Below, piece after piece: positions 20,414 to 28,751 of a DNA stretch of 28,751 nucleotides. Below the pieces are notes generated by a model. That model was not told the origin of the DNA. It did not search any database and worked only from the letters and a program-made list of their open reading frames with translations. Positions within the stretch are counted from its first letter, which is position 1. The number at the start of each line of letters is the position of its first letter. The position numbers and the translations under genes were made by a program. This DNA comes from Parachlorella kessleri (Eukaryota > Chlorophyta > Trebouxiophyceae > Chlorellales > Chlorellaceae): assembly GCA_001598975.1 (NCBI GenBank), contig BBXU01000982.1:1-28751 (forward strand). The letters run 5' to 3'.

Positions 20414-21495
20414 TGCACCTCAGGGAGTCCTCGAGCGCGCCAGGGTGTTCGTCCTAGGCAACAGGGGCAATTGCAGGCTCTAGGCTCCCAGAAGGAGGAG
20501 CACCATGAGGAGAGATCGTGCACTCAGTGCAGGAAAGGTGTGTTGTTTGTATATGCCCAAGCTGCCGCGGAAGAGTTCGAGGCAACGGTGTGAGGGTTCC
20601 CCCAGATTGATGGCGCGGCATGCGGGTTCGCTGCCTTTGCAGAGGGGCGGCCGTCAGGCGGAGATGGAGCGGCATTTGAATTATCAGTGGAACTTCCGTG
20701 AGGGTGATCTTCCGCCACAGCTGCCCCCCAACCACTACAGGTGTGGGCACTGCAGACGTAGCCTTGCACTTTAGCCACTGCCTCTGGCTTGGCCTTTTGG
20801 CAGGTGATCACGCTTGCAGCAAGAAGCAAGGTTACAGACATAGAAGCTTGCTGAGGGTTGCCGCTGCTGCTGTGCAGTGTGCACCTGCACCGGCCGTACC
20901 TGGCGAGTCCTGGAGGACCTTGCCCAACAAGCGTGAACCTGGAGGGGATGGCTTGCGATTGGCAGGTTAGCTGTGCTGACAGGTTCGGTAGGATCTGTCT
21001 CAATCTCCTGAGGAGGTGAGGCGCCCTTGAAGGTCTTACAGCGTGATGGAGGTGGGAGGCAAATGGCAGTGGTCCAGCGGTGGAAGCTGAGCTCAACTGC
21101 AGCTACCGGTGAACGAGTAATGCTTGCAATGGTAACCCCATACCTTGTTCTGACTTCAGGTTGTTGGTACTGTTGCAGGGGCAGCTGCAGGAGATGCGCA
21201 CAACTGTCAGACTGCTTCAAGCCAAGTGTGGGCAGGAGCTTTCCCTTCTGCATGCTTTTACAGTCCCGGAGGACACAGTCGCCCTGAGGAGGGCCGCGAA
21301 TGCCAGGTACCACAGCTGGGCTGGACGCCAGACCTCACCTTGCCAGTGTATGCAGCACAAGCTACGGTGCGTTCAGCGCTCTTACATTGCCTTTTTGTGC
21401 CGTGCAGCCTCCTTTCACAAATGGAGCACTTCACGTCCAGCATGTCGTCCTGGGCGGGCACGGCGCCGTGCTCACCTTGCATTGGACCACAGTAG
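20414..21495 (+). CDS. Unidentified protein with CxxC motif and coiled coil, 5' end not found
   Basis: I do not recognise the family. Proposed exons: 20414-20587, 20643-20740, 20878-20965, 21179-21306 and 21408-21495 (stop TAG), phases consistent, about 191 residues. Exon 1 reads KEEHHEERSCTQCRKG and then AAAEEFEAT. Exon 2 reads AEMERHLNYQWNFREGDLPP; if it is not spliced at 20740 it continues to RCGHCRRS and a stop, which would add a second CxxC. Exon 4 is a short amphipathic coiled coil (QLQEMRTTVRLLQAKCGQEL). The last exon ends SPCIGPQ. Exon 3 is the least certain; another frame there also reads well. An in-frame stop lies just before 20414, so translation must begin in an earlier exon or use another acceptor (one lies at 20476). 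A TGTAA lies about 200 nt after the stop. Confidence 0.42.
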
Positions 21496-22029
21496 CGATT
21501 ACAGTGAAGGCGGCGCCAAGCGGTGCACCTGCTGTCGCACAGCAGTAGCTGGGGCATGTGCAGTGAGGGGTTGCGGAACGTTCACAGACAGCGGGTTGGG
21601 TGTGCCACCCTGTGTAGATCCCATTGGCGTCGCTTCTCAACAGTGTGCTTGAGACCGCAGACAGTAGATTGCATGTGTGCCACGCACTGGGTGTAATCCG
21701 TGACCACACTTGAACTGGTGGGCCCCTAGTTGTGCCCTCGTTGGTAGATTTACTGTTTACTTCTGTTGAAGATCCACTCGAGTTTTATAACCCTTCCGTC
21801 AACCTTGTATTGTTTGGACCATTAGCTTGACGCTTGTTCACCGCGGTTTATAGAGTGCAAATTACCGGGGATGTGCTGACTTGGCCTGGCTGGGTGCTTG
21901 TGCTGTTACCCTCGTCACTGCTGTGCCAGGCATGCTGTGGGTCTTAGCTTGGTCCTTAGGCAGTAAAGCTCGCTGGGACACAGTCAGTGACGAGGGCAGC
22001 AGCTATGATTTCACCCATACCTGCATCAT
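21496..22029. other. 3' region of the CxxC-protein gene
   Basis: The stretch holds the likely 3' UTR with TGTAA at 21692-21696. A perfect 12-bp inverted repeat (ccctcgtcactg at 21909-21920, complement at 21985-21996) could form a hairpin with a 64-nt loop. No coding exon is recognised. Confidence 0.4.
21692..21696 (+). promoter_or_regulatory. TGTAA polyadenylation signal candidate
   Basis: A plus-strand TGTAA about 200 nt downstream of the TAG at 21493-21495, in the usual chlorophyte form. Confidence 0.35.
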
Positions 22030-22155
22030 AAACCGATGTCTTGGATTTGTGGTTCATAAACATGCGCATCCTGGCTTTGTAGCCATGGTGGCTTTTTGTT
22101 GGTCCACTTGTGCATGCAGCATGGTTAGGTTACGCTGTTTCACTAGACTAGGCCA
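22030..22155 (+). mobile_element. Degraded LINE 3' non-coding end, third copy
   Basis: Only the last ~125 bases of the element are left. They match the end of copy 1 (cttggatttgtggtt against cttggatcttgtggtt; catcctggcttt; ctttttgttgg; gcagcatggtt; tacgctgttt) and finish with cactagactaggcc. The match is clear but gapped, so this is the oldest of the three copies or a very short truncation product. Confidence 0.7.
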
Positions 22156-22924
22156 CACCCAGTGGGTTCGCAGCAGCTAAGCAAGTGACCCAAGTGTTGT
22201 GTATATGTCGTTCTCACCAAAAGTCTTTCCCAGGCAGTGACGACACGAAGTTGGTAAAAGCATGGTTTTGTAATGTGTGCTAACCCTCAGGCTTGAAACT
22301 CCCGGTGTGCTGGTATAAGGCTATAGGGGGTTTTCCTCTAGGCCGCCTGCAGGGACTGTGCAGCATGCTAGGGTGGCCTTGTGCCTGGAGCCTCAGCATG
22401 CATGGCTTAGGATTCCAAAGTTGACGCAACACTGCGACGAAGATACCTTTCCTGGCTGGAAGGGCCGCCTTACAGGCCCCTCCAAGCCATTACACCATCT
22501 GCCGCCCTCAGCAACTGCCACAGGCTCGGCATAAGGCCTAATGCTAAGCTGGTCACACTGACGTTCAACAAGCTTGTTGAAGGCGGGGTACGCCAGGTTG
22601 GGCTGAGACAGTAAGCCTAGGTCGCGCAAGGCCTGCAATGCCGCCTCGGCTATGACATTACCAAACCTAGCACCGGCCAGCCAAACCCTTTGAACACACT
22701 GCCATACTTCACTGTGCAGGATTATGCGCATTCATTCCAGCCGACAGCACAAAGCACCGCTTGAACTACCCACGCAGCAAGCAGTCCGTGAACCTGCTGT
22801 GACGTGGGCAGCTGACCGCTAGATGTCCGTCATCCTATACTGGCACCTGCAGGGCTTGTTGCTGGCACAGCCCCTAGGGCGATGCAATATCTCACAACGG
22901 GCCATCGCCCTATCATGGAACCGG
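22156..22924. other. Region downstream of COQ10, mostly unassigned
   Basis: This lies between the third LINE remnant and the COQ10 stop codon. It contains one open minus-strand frame (22393-22731, listed separately) and minus-strand TGTAA motifs near 22468 and 22490 that could serve COQ10. Nothing else is recognised. Confidence 0.4.
22393..22731 (-). CDS. Open reading frame of 112 codons, unidentified, may not be a gene
   Basis: The frame starts at an ATG at 22731 and reads smoothly through EVWQCVQRVWLAGARFGNVI and ALQALRDLGLLSQP to a stop at 22393. The amino-acid make-up is protein-like (helical, balanced charge) in its first ~90 residues. It could be an exon of an unknown gene or lie in the COQ10 3' UTR. 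I recognise no family, and no splice sites compel its inclusion in COQ10. Confidence 0.22.
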   Translation of the reverse strand: MRIILHSEVWQCVQRVWLAGARFGNVIAEAALQALRDLGLLSQPNLAYPAFNKLVERQCDQLSIRPYAEPVAVAEGGRWCNGLEGPVRRPFQPGKVSSSQCCVNFGILSHAC

Positions 22925-24853
22925 TCACCGCTCGGGGACCGCCCTTCGTGGGGCGCCTACTCTAGCATGGAGCGACGAGGGGCCGTACAGCTGCCGGCAG
23001 CGTCCCTCAAAGGCCCCCATCATTCGCTGCACCACCTGCACAGCACCGCCAAGGCATGCCAAGCTTCCATGCTGACCGACACATCAGAGCATTAAAGATG
23101 CCATCACGCAGCGTGCAGCGCTTCCTTACTAGCCCTGCTGTCTGTCCTGACCTGCCAATGCCGTACGTGCGTCCTCTCACAGAAGGGATAGCCGCCGCTT
23201 GCCCCCACGCAGGTCGTGCCCTTATTGCACACCCCCATATCCATGCCCCTGCTATCGGCAACAGCACCGCACACAGCAGCCGCCTCACAGCAATATTTAG
23301 CTGTACTCGTCATAGAGCGCGCTGGTTATTTAATTAAACAGCAAACCGGCCCCTCAATACAGCACCTAACAGCATACCTCCTCAAAGAAGACGCTGGCTA
23401 TCTGCCGGTACAAGGGCGACTTGAATGCAAAGTCAACGTCGAAGGTGAGCCAGCAGGTGGCAGGGGAGGGGCCCGGCCGGAAGTCCCACTTGTTGTGCAA
23501 GTGGTGGAACAGGGTGGAGTTTTCCACGCGCGACTCCACCCGGGTAGGAGGGTGGAGGGTCACCATCGAGGTGTACCTGCAGAGCACACAAGCAGCAAGG
23601 GGTGGTGCAACAGGGTGGGACTCTCACGAGCCCAGTCTCGGCAGGCAGGGGGGCCCCCGTGGGGGCGTGCCTGGCAGACAGACCAGCGCGAGAGGTCCGT
23701 GCACTCTGCCTACCTATGCAAATGCCCTGCCAAGAATTAGCTTCCCTCAAACAGCCGATCTGCCTTCCCCTCCCGGGAACCCCCACATGTTCCCATCATT
23801 CCTGCCTTCCCCACAGCTCCAGCACTGCCTTGCCTATCTGCTACATGCTTGGAAAAACTGCAGGCGCCCCTCCAAGCTGCCTGCCCGCCTCTCCAACTTG
23901 GAGAACAAAGATCTGCAACCCCAATGCAGCTCTGGTCCGGATGGTGACCCACCTACGCACGCACCCCCCCACCCACCCACCCACATTCTCCCACACAGCA
24001 AGTAACGGGCCATCTCCCAGCGCTTCTGACGTACCTTTCCACAAACATCTGGAACCCCACTTCCAGCTCCGCCTCCAGGTAGGTGGGCCGCCGCAGGGTC
24101 ACCGTGGACCGCACGCACCAGGGCACAAACAAGTGGTAGTGGTCCACTGCTGCCACCACATCATACATCTGCCGCGGGGAGTACCTACAGGGTGGTGGGA
24201 GGCGCAGAGAGCCTTGCAGGGATGGTGCACCGAGGGGTCTGCGACAACCGAGGTGTTCTGTGCAGCTGGGTCATCGAGACACTCACACAATCCATGATCA
24301 ACAGGCTGCCTGAGAGGCACTCACAAGCATCACTCATGGTATCCACCTGTCGTGCGCTGGTGGATCCAGGCGCCAAAGCCAGACACAGGACGGCTGTGCA
24401 CAACATAAGACAGACTGGCATACACCATATGACATGTTAGGCACATACTTTGTTGCGAGGACCTTGGCCGGTCCCTAGCCACATAGCCAGGGTTTTGGAA
24501 GAACACCATCAAACCGCTGCCAGATGCAAGATTCCGCAAACTCACCCTATGAGCTTGCGCTCGTTGTAAGTCTTCGAGACGTCCCCATTGAGCCCTATGA
24601 AATTCAGGAACCCTCGCTGCTGCTGGTGCCGCTGCTGCTGCTGTTGCTGCTGGTGGTGCTGCTGCTGCTCCTGTTGCCACTGGCTGGCCCAAGCTCCGCT
24701 ACTGCCCCTGCTATAGATAAGCCGACTTGGCCAAGGTTCTAGTCCTGTGTGTAAAGTCGGGGCCTTTTGTACTGCAAGCTGAGGGTTGATCAGCTCTGCC
24801 AAAATCCCCTTGCCCTGCGCTCGCCAAACAGCCTGCCTTGCGCTGCTGAGCAT
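22925..24853 (-). CDS. COQ10: COQ10, mitochondrial coenzyme Q-binding START-domain protein
   Basis: Four minus-strand exons in consistent phase: 24546-24853, 24035-24184, 23378-23576 and 22925-23035, giving 255 residues. The N-terminus (MLSSARQAVWRAQGKGI) is a typical mitochondrial presequence. A Q/H-rich linker (about residues 62-80) precedes the conserved domain: YNERKLIGYSPRQMYDVVAA, VDHYHLFVPWC, LEAELEVGFQMFVERYTSMV, NKWDFRPGP, TCWLTFDVDFAFKSPLY and the C-terminal FFEEVVQRMMGAFEGRC followed by RQLYG. This is the polyketide-cyclase/START fold of COQ10, which binds ubiquinone in the inner mitochondrial membrane and is needed for its efficient use in respiration. The ATG at 24853 is preferred because the frame above it has only GTG. 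The poly-Q linker is an algal addition with no known role. Confidence 0.92.
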
Positions 24854-25452
24854 TGTTGCGCTGGACGCTGGCACCTACTGGCCACTGTGAACCTCTTCCC
24901 CAGGGGCGTTCTTTTCTAGGGAAAAGGTTTCGTATCGCAGGGGACTTTCAATAAGGGAAGCCTTACGTGCACCCCAACAGAATAAATGTTGATTGGCCTG
25001 CAGAAACTATTGTATGAATGACGCAATGGCCACGGATCGATGTGACCCACGCCCGGCGGGAGATGCCATCCAGGCTGGCGTTGCGCCCTGGCAGTCGGTG
25101 CCTAATGCCTCACAAATCTGTGGCCTGGTGATCTTGGGCACCAGCACCATAGGTCAAGTATCTCATAGCATCCCATACAACTGTAGGGCTAAAAGCTCGC
25201 AATATTGTAAGCCTGGCTTTCCATGACTGTGTGCTAAGGACATGGTTGCCCAACACTGTCAGGGCTGGATTGTTACAGCTTGTGTCGCAAGATGGGCGAG
25301 GTTGTCGTAAAGTCTGGCCTCAAACCCAAGCCCCAGTTTGAAGGGCACAGGGCACAGGGCACAAAGGGTCTACTGAGACGTTAGCTGCCGCTTGGTTGGA
25401 AGGAGCAGTCAGCTGGGCCCTGAAGCCAAGAGAGCTTGCCATGATAGCAGGC
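24854..25452. other. Spacer: COQ10 promoter and rhodanese 3' UTR
   Basis: About 600 bases between two minus-strand genes in tandem. It holds a minus-strand TGTAA at 25273-25277, suited to end the rhodanese transcript, and a short GGGCACA triplicate near 25338-25358. The COQ10 promoter must lie in the left half; no TATA box is evident. Open frames here (for example plus 24993-25226) have no recognisable features. Confidence 0.45.
25273..25277 (-). promoter_or_regulatory. TGTAA polyadenylation signal of the rhodanese gene
   Basis: Minus-strand TGTAA about 175 nt past the stop codon at 25453, the usual chlorophyte form and position. Confidence 0.45.
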
Positions 25453-26962
25453 TCACTTCTGCACTGGGAGGCCGATGGCTGTCCACCCTTTGAAGCCGTC
25501 AACCATCTGCTTCACGTCTGTGTACCCCGCCTCCAGGAGCTGTTTTGCAGCTGTCTCGGCACGGGCGCCGCCCATGCATGCCACACAGAGGGGGGTGGAT
25601 GTGTCCGGCACAGCCGCTCGAACCTGCAGCCCAGGATAGAATGGTGTGATGGGTGGAGGTCCCTGCTGTGGGGACTGCGGAGTGTGGTGTGTCTGGGGCT
25701 CACAGGGGCAGTCTGCACCCAGTCTGCCAGCAAGAAAGTCGAGCAGACAAGCCCTAGGCATGGGCGGCACTGGAAATGGTGTACCTGGGCAACAAAGTCA
25801 GCATTCTGTTGCCGAACGCCGTCCACATTGACCGCCACCGGCACGTGCACCGCGCTTGGGGCATGCCCCGCAGCATACTCTTCAGGGGTCCTGCAAGGGA
25901 GCAACAACGAGGAGAGGTGGGACACTTAGTTGACCAAAGCAGCATCTGGGTTTCTGCAAACACCTCACTCATCCCTCGCATTGTCCGTGACCACTGGAGC
26001 TACCCATCTCAGACTCGAAAGCTTGTGCAGCGCAGCTGTGGCACTCACCAGCCTACCACCAGGGCGACAGCAGCCAACGTGATTTCCAGCCATGTCAAGA
26101 GGTGCCCAGCAGTAGGCAAGTCCAGTAGATACCTTGGAAGTGTTGATCGAGAGCACGTCTCCCTAGGGACGTGTACGCCCTCCACCACGAGCCAGCCGCT
26201 CAGCGGCCCCAGCCCTCACCTAACATCCAGGTATGTGGCCCCCTTCTCGATCAGCCCCTGCCCCTCCTGGGTGCTGATCCTCACCAGCTGGGCAGCAGCT
26301 GGAGTGCCTCCCGCCTTGGGGAAGCCAGCTGCCAGCCAAGCATCAAAGCCACCTGACATGTTGACCAGGTCTGTATAGCCAGCGGCAGCCAGCTGCTCAC
26401 AGGCTAGCGTTGATCTTCGCCCAGACTTACAGCCCACCACCAGGCCCGCTCCCTTATTTGGAAACCTCGCTTCCACCTGCAAGTTTCAGGGCCTGTTGTT
26501 TGTAGCCCAGCTAAGACGTGCCGATGGTAGGCGCTCCGCTGCGTCCTAACACCTAATGCTGGGTTTTGCGTTGTCCTCTTTTACACCCCTCAGAGGGCGA
26601 CGAAATCTTTGAAACACTAGAGAAATAATGTGGACCGGGCCTGTGCGGAACAGCAGGATTAAGGAACCATACGTTGGCAGGCTGGGACAGAGAAACCTGC
26701 TTGCCTGCTTCAGGAAGTCGGCGTTGGGCTGCATGGTCCCGCCCAGGCTGAGCAGCAGTGGGATGTTGACAGCGCCGGCTGGGTGGCTGCCCCCAAACTC
26801 CTCTGGGGTCCGGACATCCAGGTATCTGCGCACTCCGCTGCTGGTCAACTCCTGTGCCTCCGTGACAGAGACATCGCCAATGGCGCTAGGCATAGTTCTG
26901 TCTGGGCGGAGGGCGTAAGGAAGTGCTGGTACTGGCCTGCGTGCAGACTCAGCTACTCGCAT
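25453..26962 (-). CDS. Tandem two-domain rhodanese (sulfurtransferase)
   Basis: Four minus-strand exons: 26705-26962, 26220-26476, 25785-25890 and 25453-25623, giving 263 residues. Two rhodanese domains follow one another, each with the same layout: YLDVRTPEEFGGSHPAGAVN then VVGCKSGRRS, and YLDVRTPEEYAAGHAPSAVH then CVACMGGARA. Both keep the catalytic cysteine in a six-residue CxxGxR loop (CKSGRR and CMGGAR) and the GYTDLVNMSGGFDAWLAAG-type C-terminal helix, so both could be active. Rhodaneses move sulfane sulfur from donors such as thiosulfate to acceptors. The first 23 residues before the second ATG (MRVAESARRPVPALPYALRP) resemble an organelle targeting peptide; the start at 26893 would omit it. 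The intron between NADF and the next block sits at the same place in both domains, with a GC donor (gcaagc) in the first and a GT donor in the second. Confidence 0.9.
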
Positions 26963-27620
26963 ATCAGAGCAGACCGATCACATAGATGGGCTAGATAGCG
27001 CGCCAGCCACTGTCAGCACGGTAAACCGGTCAAATAGCACGCAGCATAGCAAACCCTACATGCCTGGAAGGGTACGAGAGCCTCCAAGCACGAATAGCCT
27101 GACGTGGAGCGCTCACAAGGAAGGTACGTCTTGGCAGGAAAGTCCCAAAGCTAGACAGCAGGCTCGAAGTATGGGTTCTCATTAGGCTTGGTGGCTGCTC
27201 GTAAGGGTCATCAACTGGTAAGACTTGAATGATCAGCACGGCACGCCTCAGCACGGGGCGCAGGCGGGCAACGCTTGATTTGGCAAAGGTGGCAGGCAAT
27301 GCGAACAATGAGTGGTGTCTCTTCGCCCTGCTCTGATCCCCGGGGCATGCCCTTCCCCGTCGATGTGTGCGGTACTTGATGTGGCGGGGTGCCCGTACTG
27401 TGGTAGGTGCCAAGGTTGCTGTGATTGCTGCCTGCGTGTTTGCTAGTGCTATGGTCACACAGGGCGTTTAGCATCCACACGTGATGTGAACGTGGGTGCA
27501 GCTAGTGGGTACAAGCCAGCAAGTTGGTTGGTGGACAAGTAGTGCGTCGAGGACAGTGTCAGGCATAGACAGAGCAGACCCTGCTATCGAAAGGTACCTC
27601 TGGACCTGCCTGGATCTGAC
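26963..27620. other. Spacer upstream of the rhodanese gene
   Basis: This holds the promoter side of the rhodanese gene and possibly the later exons of the minus-strand gene to the right. The minus frame 27030-27458 is open for 142 codons but starts at GTG and shows no conserved pattern. I could not place a convincing next exon after 27621. Confidence 0.35.
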
Positions 27621-28066
27621 CTGCAGTGTCAAGCTATGTCCTTGGTAAAGCAGCCTACCCTCAGTGTCACGTGTTGTAAAGGCAGTTACATACCACACAG
27701 TCAGGCAACCTCCATCATAGTCGTCCTGTCAGGCAAGCAGCAGCCTTTGTAAGCCGCACCCAGCAGTGACAGAGGTCATGAGCATGCATGGCAGCACTCA
27801 GCCCAGCAGTCCACCCCCAAATTCCTGCCAGCTGCCGTAGGTGGCTCCTTCTCACCACTTGCCCATCACCACACGTTGTGTGCACTTATAGACCTGCGCC
27901 TATAGACCAAGGCGTGCCCCAACACGAGGTGTATATGGGAAATGTCAGTTTATGAGTAGGATGCAGCTGGACCCACCTGATTGAAAGTCGTTGCCCATGG
28001 GTGCTTGACTTGCTGTTTCTTCAATGCACGTGTGCAGGTCGCAGCTTGCCACCAACGCTTCGGCAT
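27621..28066 (-). CDS. Exons of an unidentified minus-strand gene (weakly PRELI-like)
   Basis: Three pieces chain in phase 0: 27977-28066 (MPKRWWQAATCTRALKKQQV then KHPWATTFNQ), a 24-nt exon 27870-27893 (VYKCTQRV) and 27621-27725 (DDYDGGCLTVWYVTAFTTRD then TEGRLLYQGHSLTLQ). The third is flanked by a clean AG and a donor gtcaga and reads as real protein. The KHPW start, and DTEGRL about 33 residues later followed by SLTL, recall the opening of PRELI/MSF1 lipid-transfer proteins (KHPW...GKLHTTR), but the middle does not match and no downstream PRELI block was found. The first exon also reads well in another frame (from an ATG at 28145: HLRRWASELLQPPGPNAEAL), which would break the phase. The gene is therefore only partly resolved. 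Confidence 0.33.
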
Positions 28067-28167
28067 TAGGGCCAGGGGGCTGGAGCAGTTCGCTTGCCCA
28101 ACGTCTTAGGTGAGCACCAGGGAAGGGGCGAGACAATACTTGCATCTAATGCCAGGGACGAGGTATG

Positions 28168-28512
28168 AGCGGTTGAGAGCCACCAGGGAGTTGTGGAGTT
28201 CCTGCCCGGCAGAGGCATCCTGCAACTGCCTGTGTTTCAGGGTAACCAACGCCTTCATCAAGGCCCACATCACGCGGAACAAACGACCGGGACCTGCTTG
28301 CCATGGGCCCCAACTCTGAAATCAGGTGGGTCCCGCGTGATGGGGACCCACGAGCAGGACCCACCTGATCTCAGAGTTGTGCCCAAGGCAGGCAGTCCCG
28401 CTCGCTGGTTCGCGTACTGTGGACTTTGATGAAGGCGTTGGTGACCTTGAGATACAGGCCATTGGAGGTTGCCACTGCGGGGTCCACAACTAGCTGGTGG
28501 CCCGCAACTGCT
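28168..28512. repeat. Imperfect inverted duplication of a coding fragment
   Basis: The left arm (about 28168-28338) and the reverse complement of the right arm (about 28345-28512) align along their whole length at roughly three quarters identity, with a spacer of only a few bases. The longest exact blocks are ccaacgccttcatcaa and atcaggtgggtcc. Both arms encode the same peptide: VTNAFIK(A/V)H(I/S)TR, then RD and, in another frame, NSEIR followed by a donor-like gtgggt. The left arm has one extra base and the right arm one missing base, so both are frame-broken copies. I do not recognise the source protein. A transcript across it would fold into a long hairpin. Confidence 0.8.
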
Positions 28513-28751
28513 CAAACCTTGACCCCGGCTTTATATGCAAATAACCCTCACGGTTGTGTTACTGCCAGCGTGCTTGCAGCTTGTCTCCCCTTTCTGATTC
28601 TGCCTGCTTTTTGACGCAGCTGGCACCCGCCACACTGCTGTCTGACCCCTTCCTGTCACGTCTTAAATAACCCTAATAACCCTAACATGGCAGGAGGGGG
28701 GCGTGTGTGTGTATGTGGGGGGGGGGGGGGGGGGGTCGGTTTGGTCGAGGG
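28513..28751. other. Right edge: short telomere-like repeat and poly-G run
   Basis: A short taaccctaataaccctaac stretch lies near 28667-28685; two or three irregular CCCTAA units are too few to call a telomere. A run of about 18 G follows near 28718. No coding exon is seen. Confidence 0.4.

Noticed and set aside
27030..27458. Minus-strand frame of 142 codons
   Set aside because: It starts at GTG, has no conserved pattern, and shows no splice context.
28667..28685. Telomere-like CCCTAA units at the right edge
   Set aside because: Only two or three irregular units, followed by ordinary and poly-G sequence; too short to call a telomere.
1..28751. Search for CRISPR arrays, rRNA, tRNA, bacterial operons or defence islands
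   Set aside because: None seen; the whole window reads as eukaryotic intron-rich DNA.

Overview
This window is nuclear DNA from a eukaryotic green alga, most likely a chlorophyte. The signs are short exons split by many introns with standard splice borders, frequent CAG/poly-Q coding, the chlorophyte poly(A) signal TGTAA after several genes, a chloroplast outer-envelope protein gene (OEP80), and LINE remnants. A conserved ciliary gene (CFAP53) suggests a lineage that builds flagella or kept the genes. There are no bacterial-style operons, and I saw no CRISPR array, rRNA or tRNA.

Layout, left to right. (1) 455-2280, minus: the 5' part of OEP80, an Omp85/Toc75-like protein; its C-terminal barrel lies beyond the left edge. 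(2) 2634-8414, minus: one large gene of about eleven exons for a roughly 1,370-residue disordered Q/S/P-rich protein that I do not recognise. (3) 8415-11921: a Q-rich gene on the plus strand whose 5' region carries a decayed, 5'-truncated LINE with a PHD finger just upstream of the reverse-transcriptase C-terminus, flanked by a 12-bp repeat that looks like a target-site duplication. (4) 12120-13562, plus: ribosomal protein eL37, five exons. (5) 14408-15313, plus: a secreted/ER canopy-type six-cysteine saposin-like protein, convergent with (6) CFAP53, minus, 15419-17995. (7) 18390-about 19101, plus: a small single-membrane-segment protein, divergent from CFAP53. (8) 19535-22155: two more LINE 3' ends flanking an unidentified gene with a CxxC motif. 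(9) 22925-24853, minus: mitochondrial COQ10. (10) 25453-26962, minus: a protein of two tandem rhodanese domains. (11) 27621-28066, minus: exons of an unidentified gene. (12) 28168-28512: two decayed copies of one coding fragment in inverted orientation.

The genes look like an ordinary mix of housekeeping, organelle and ciliary functions rather than one pathway. The points most worth a second look are the PHD-bearing LINE family (three 3' ends with a shared CTAGA-type tail), the inverted gene-fragment pair at the right end, GC-AG introns in two conserved genes (one with competing GC and GT donors 9 nt apart, the other differing from its GT-AG counterpart in the sister domain), and the large unidentified disordered protein. 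All exon models were built by hand from reading frame, splice consensus and phase; no transcript data or database search supports them.
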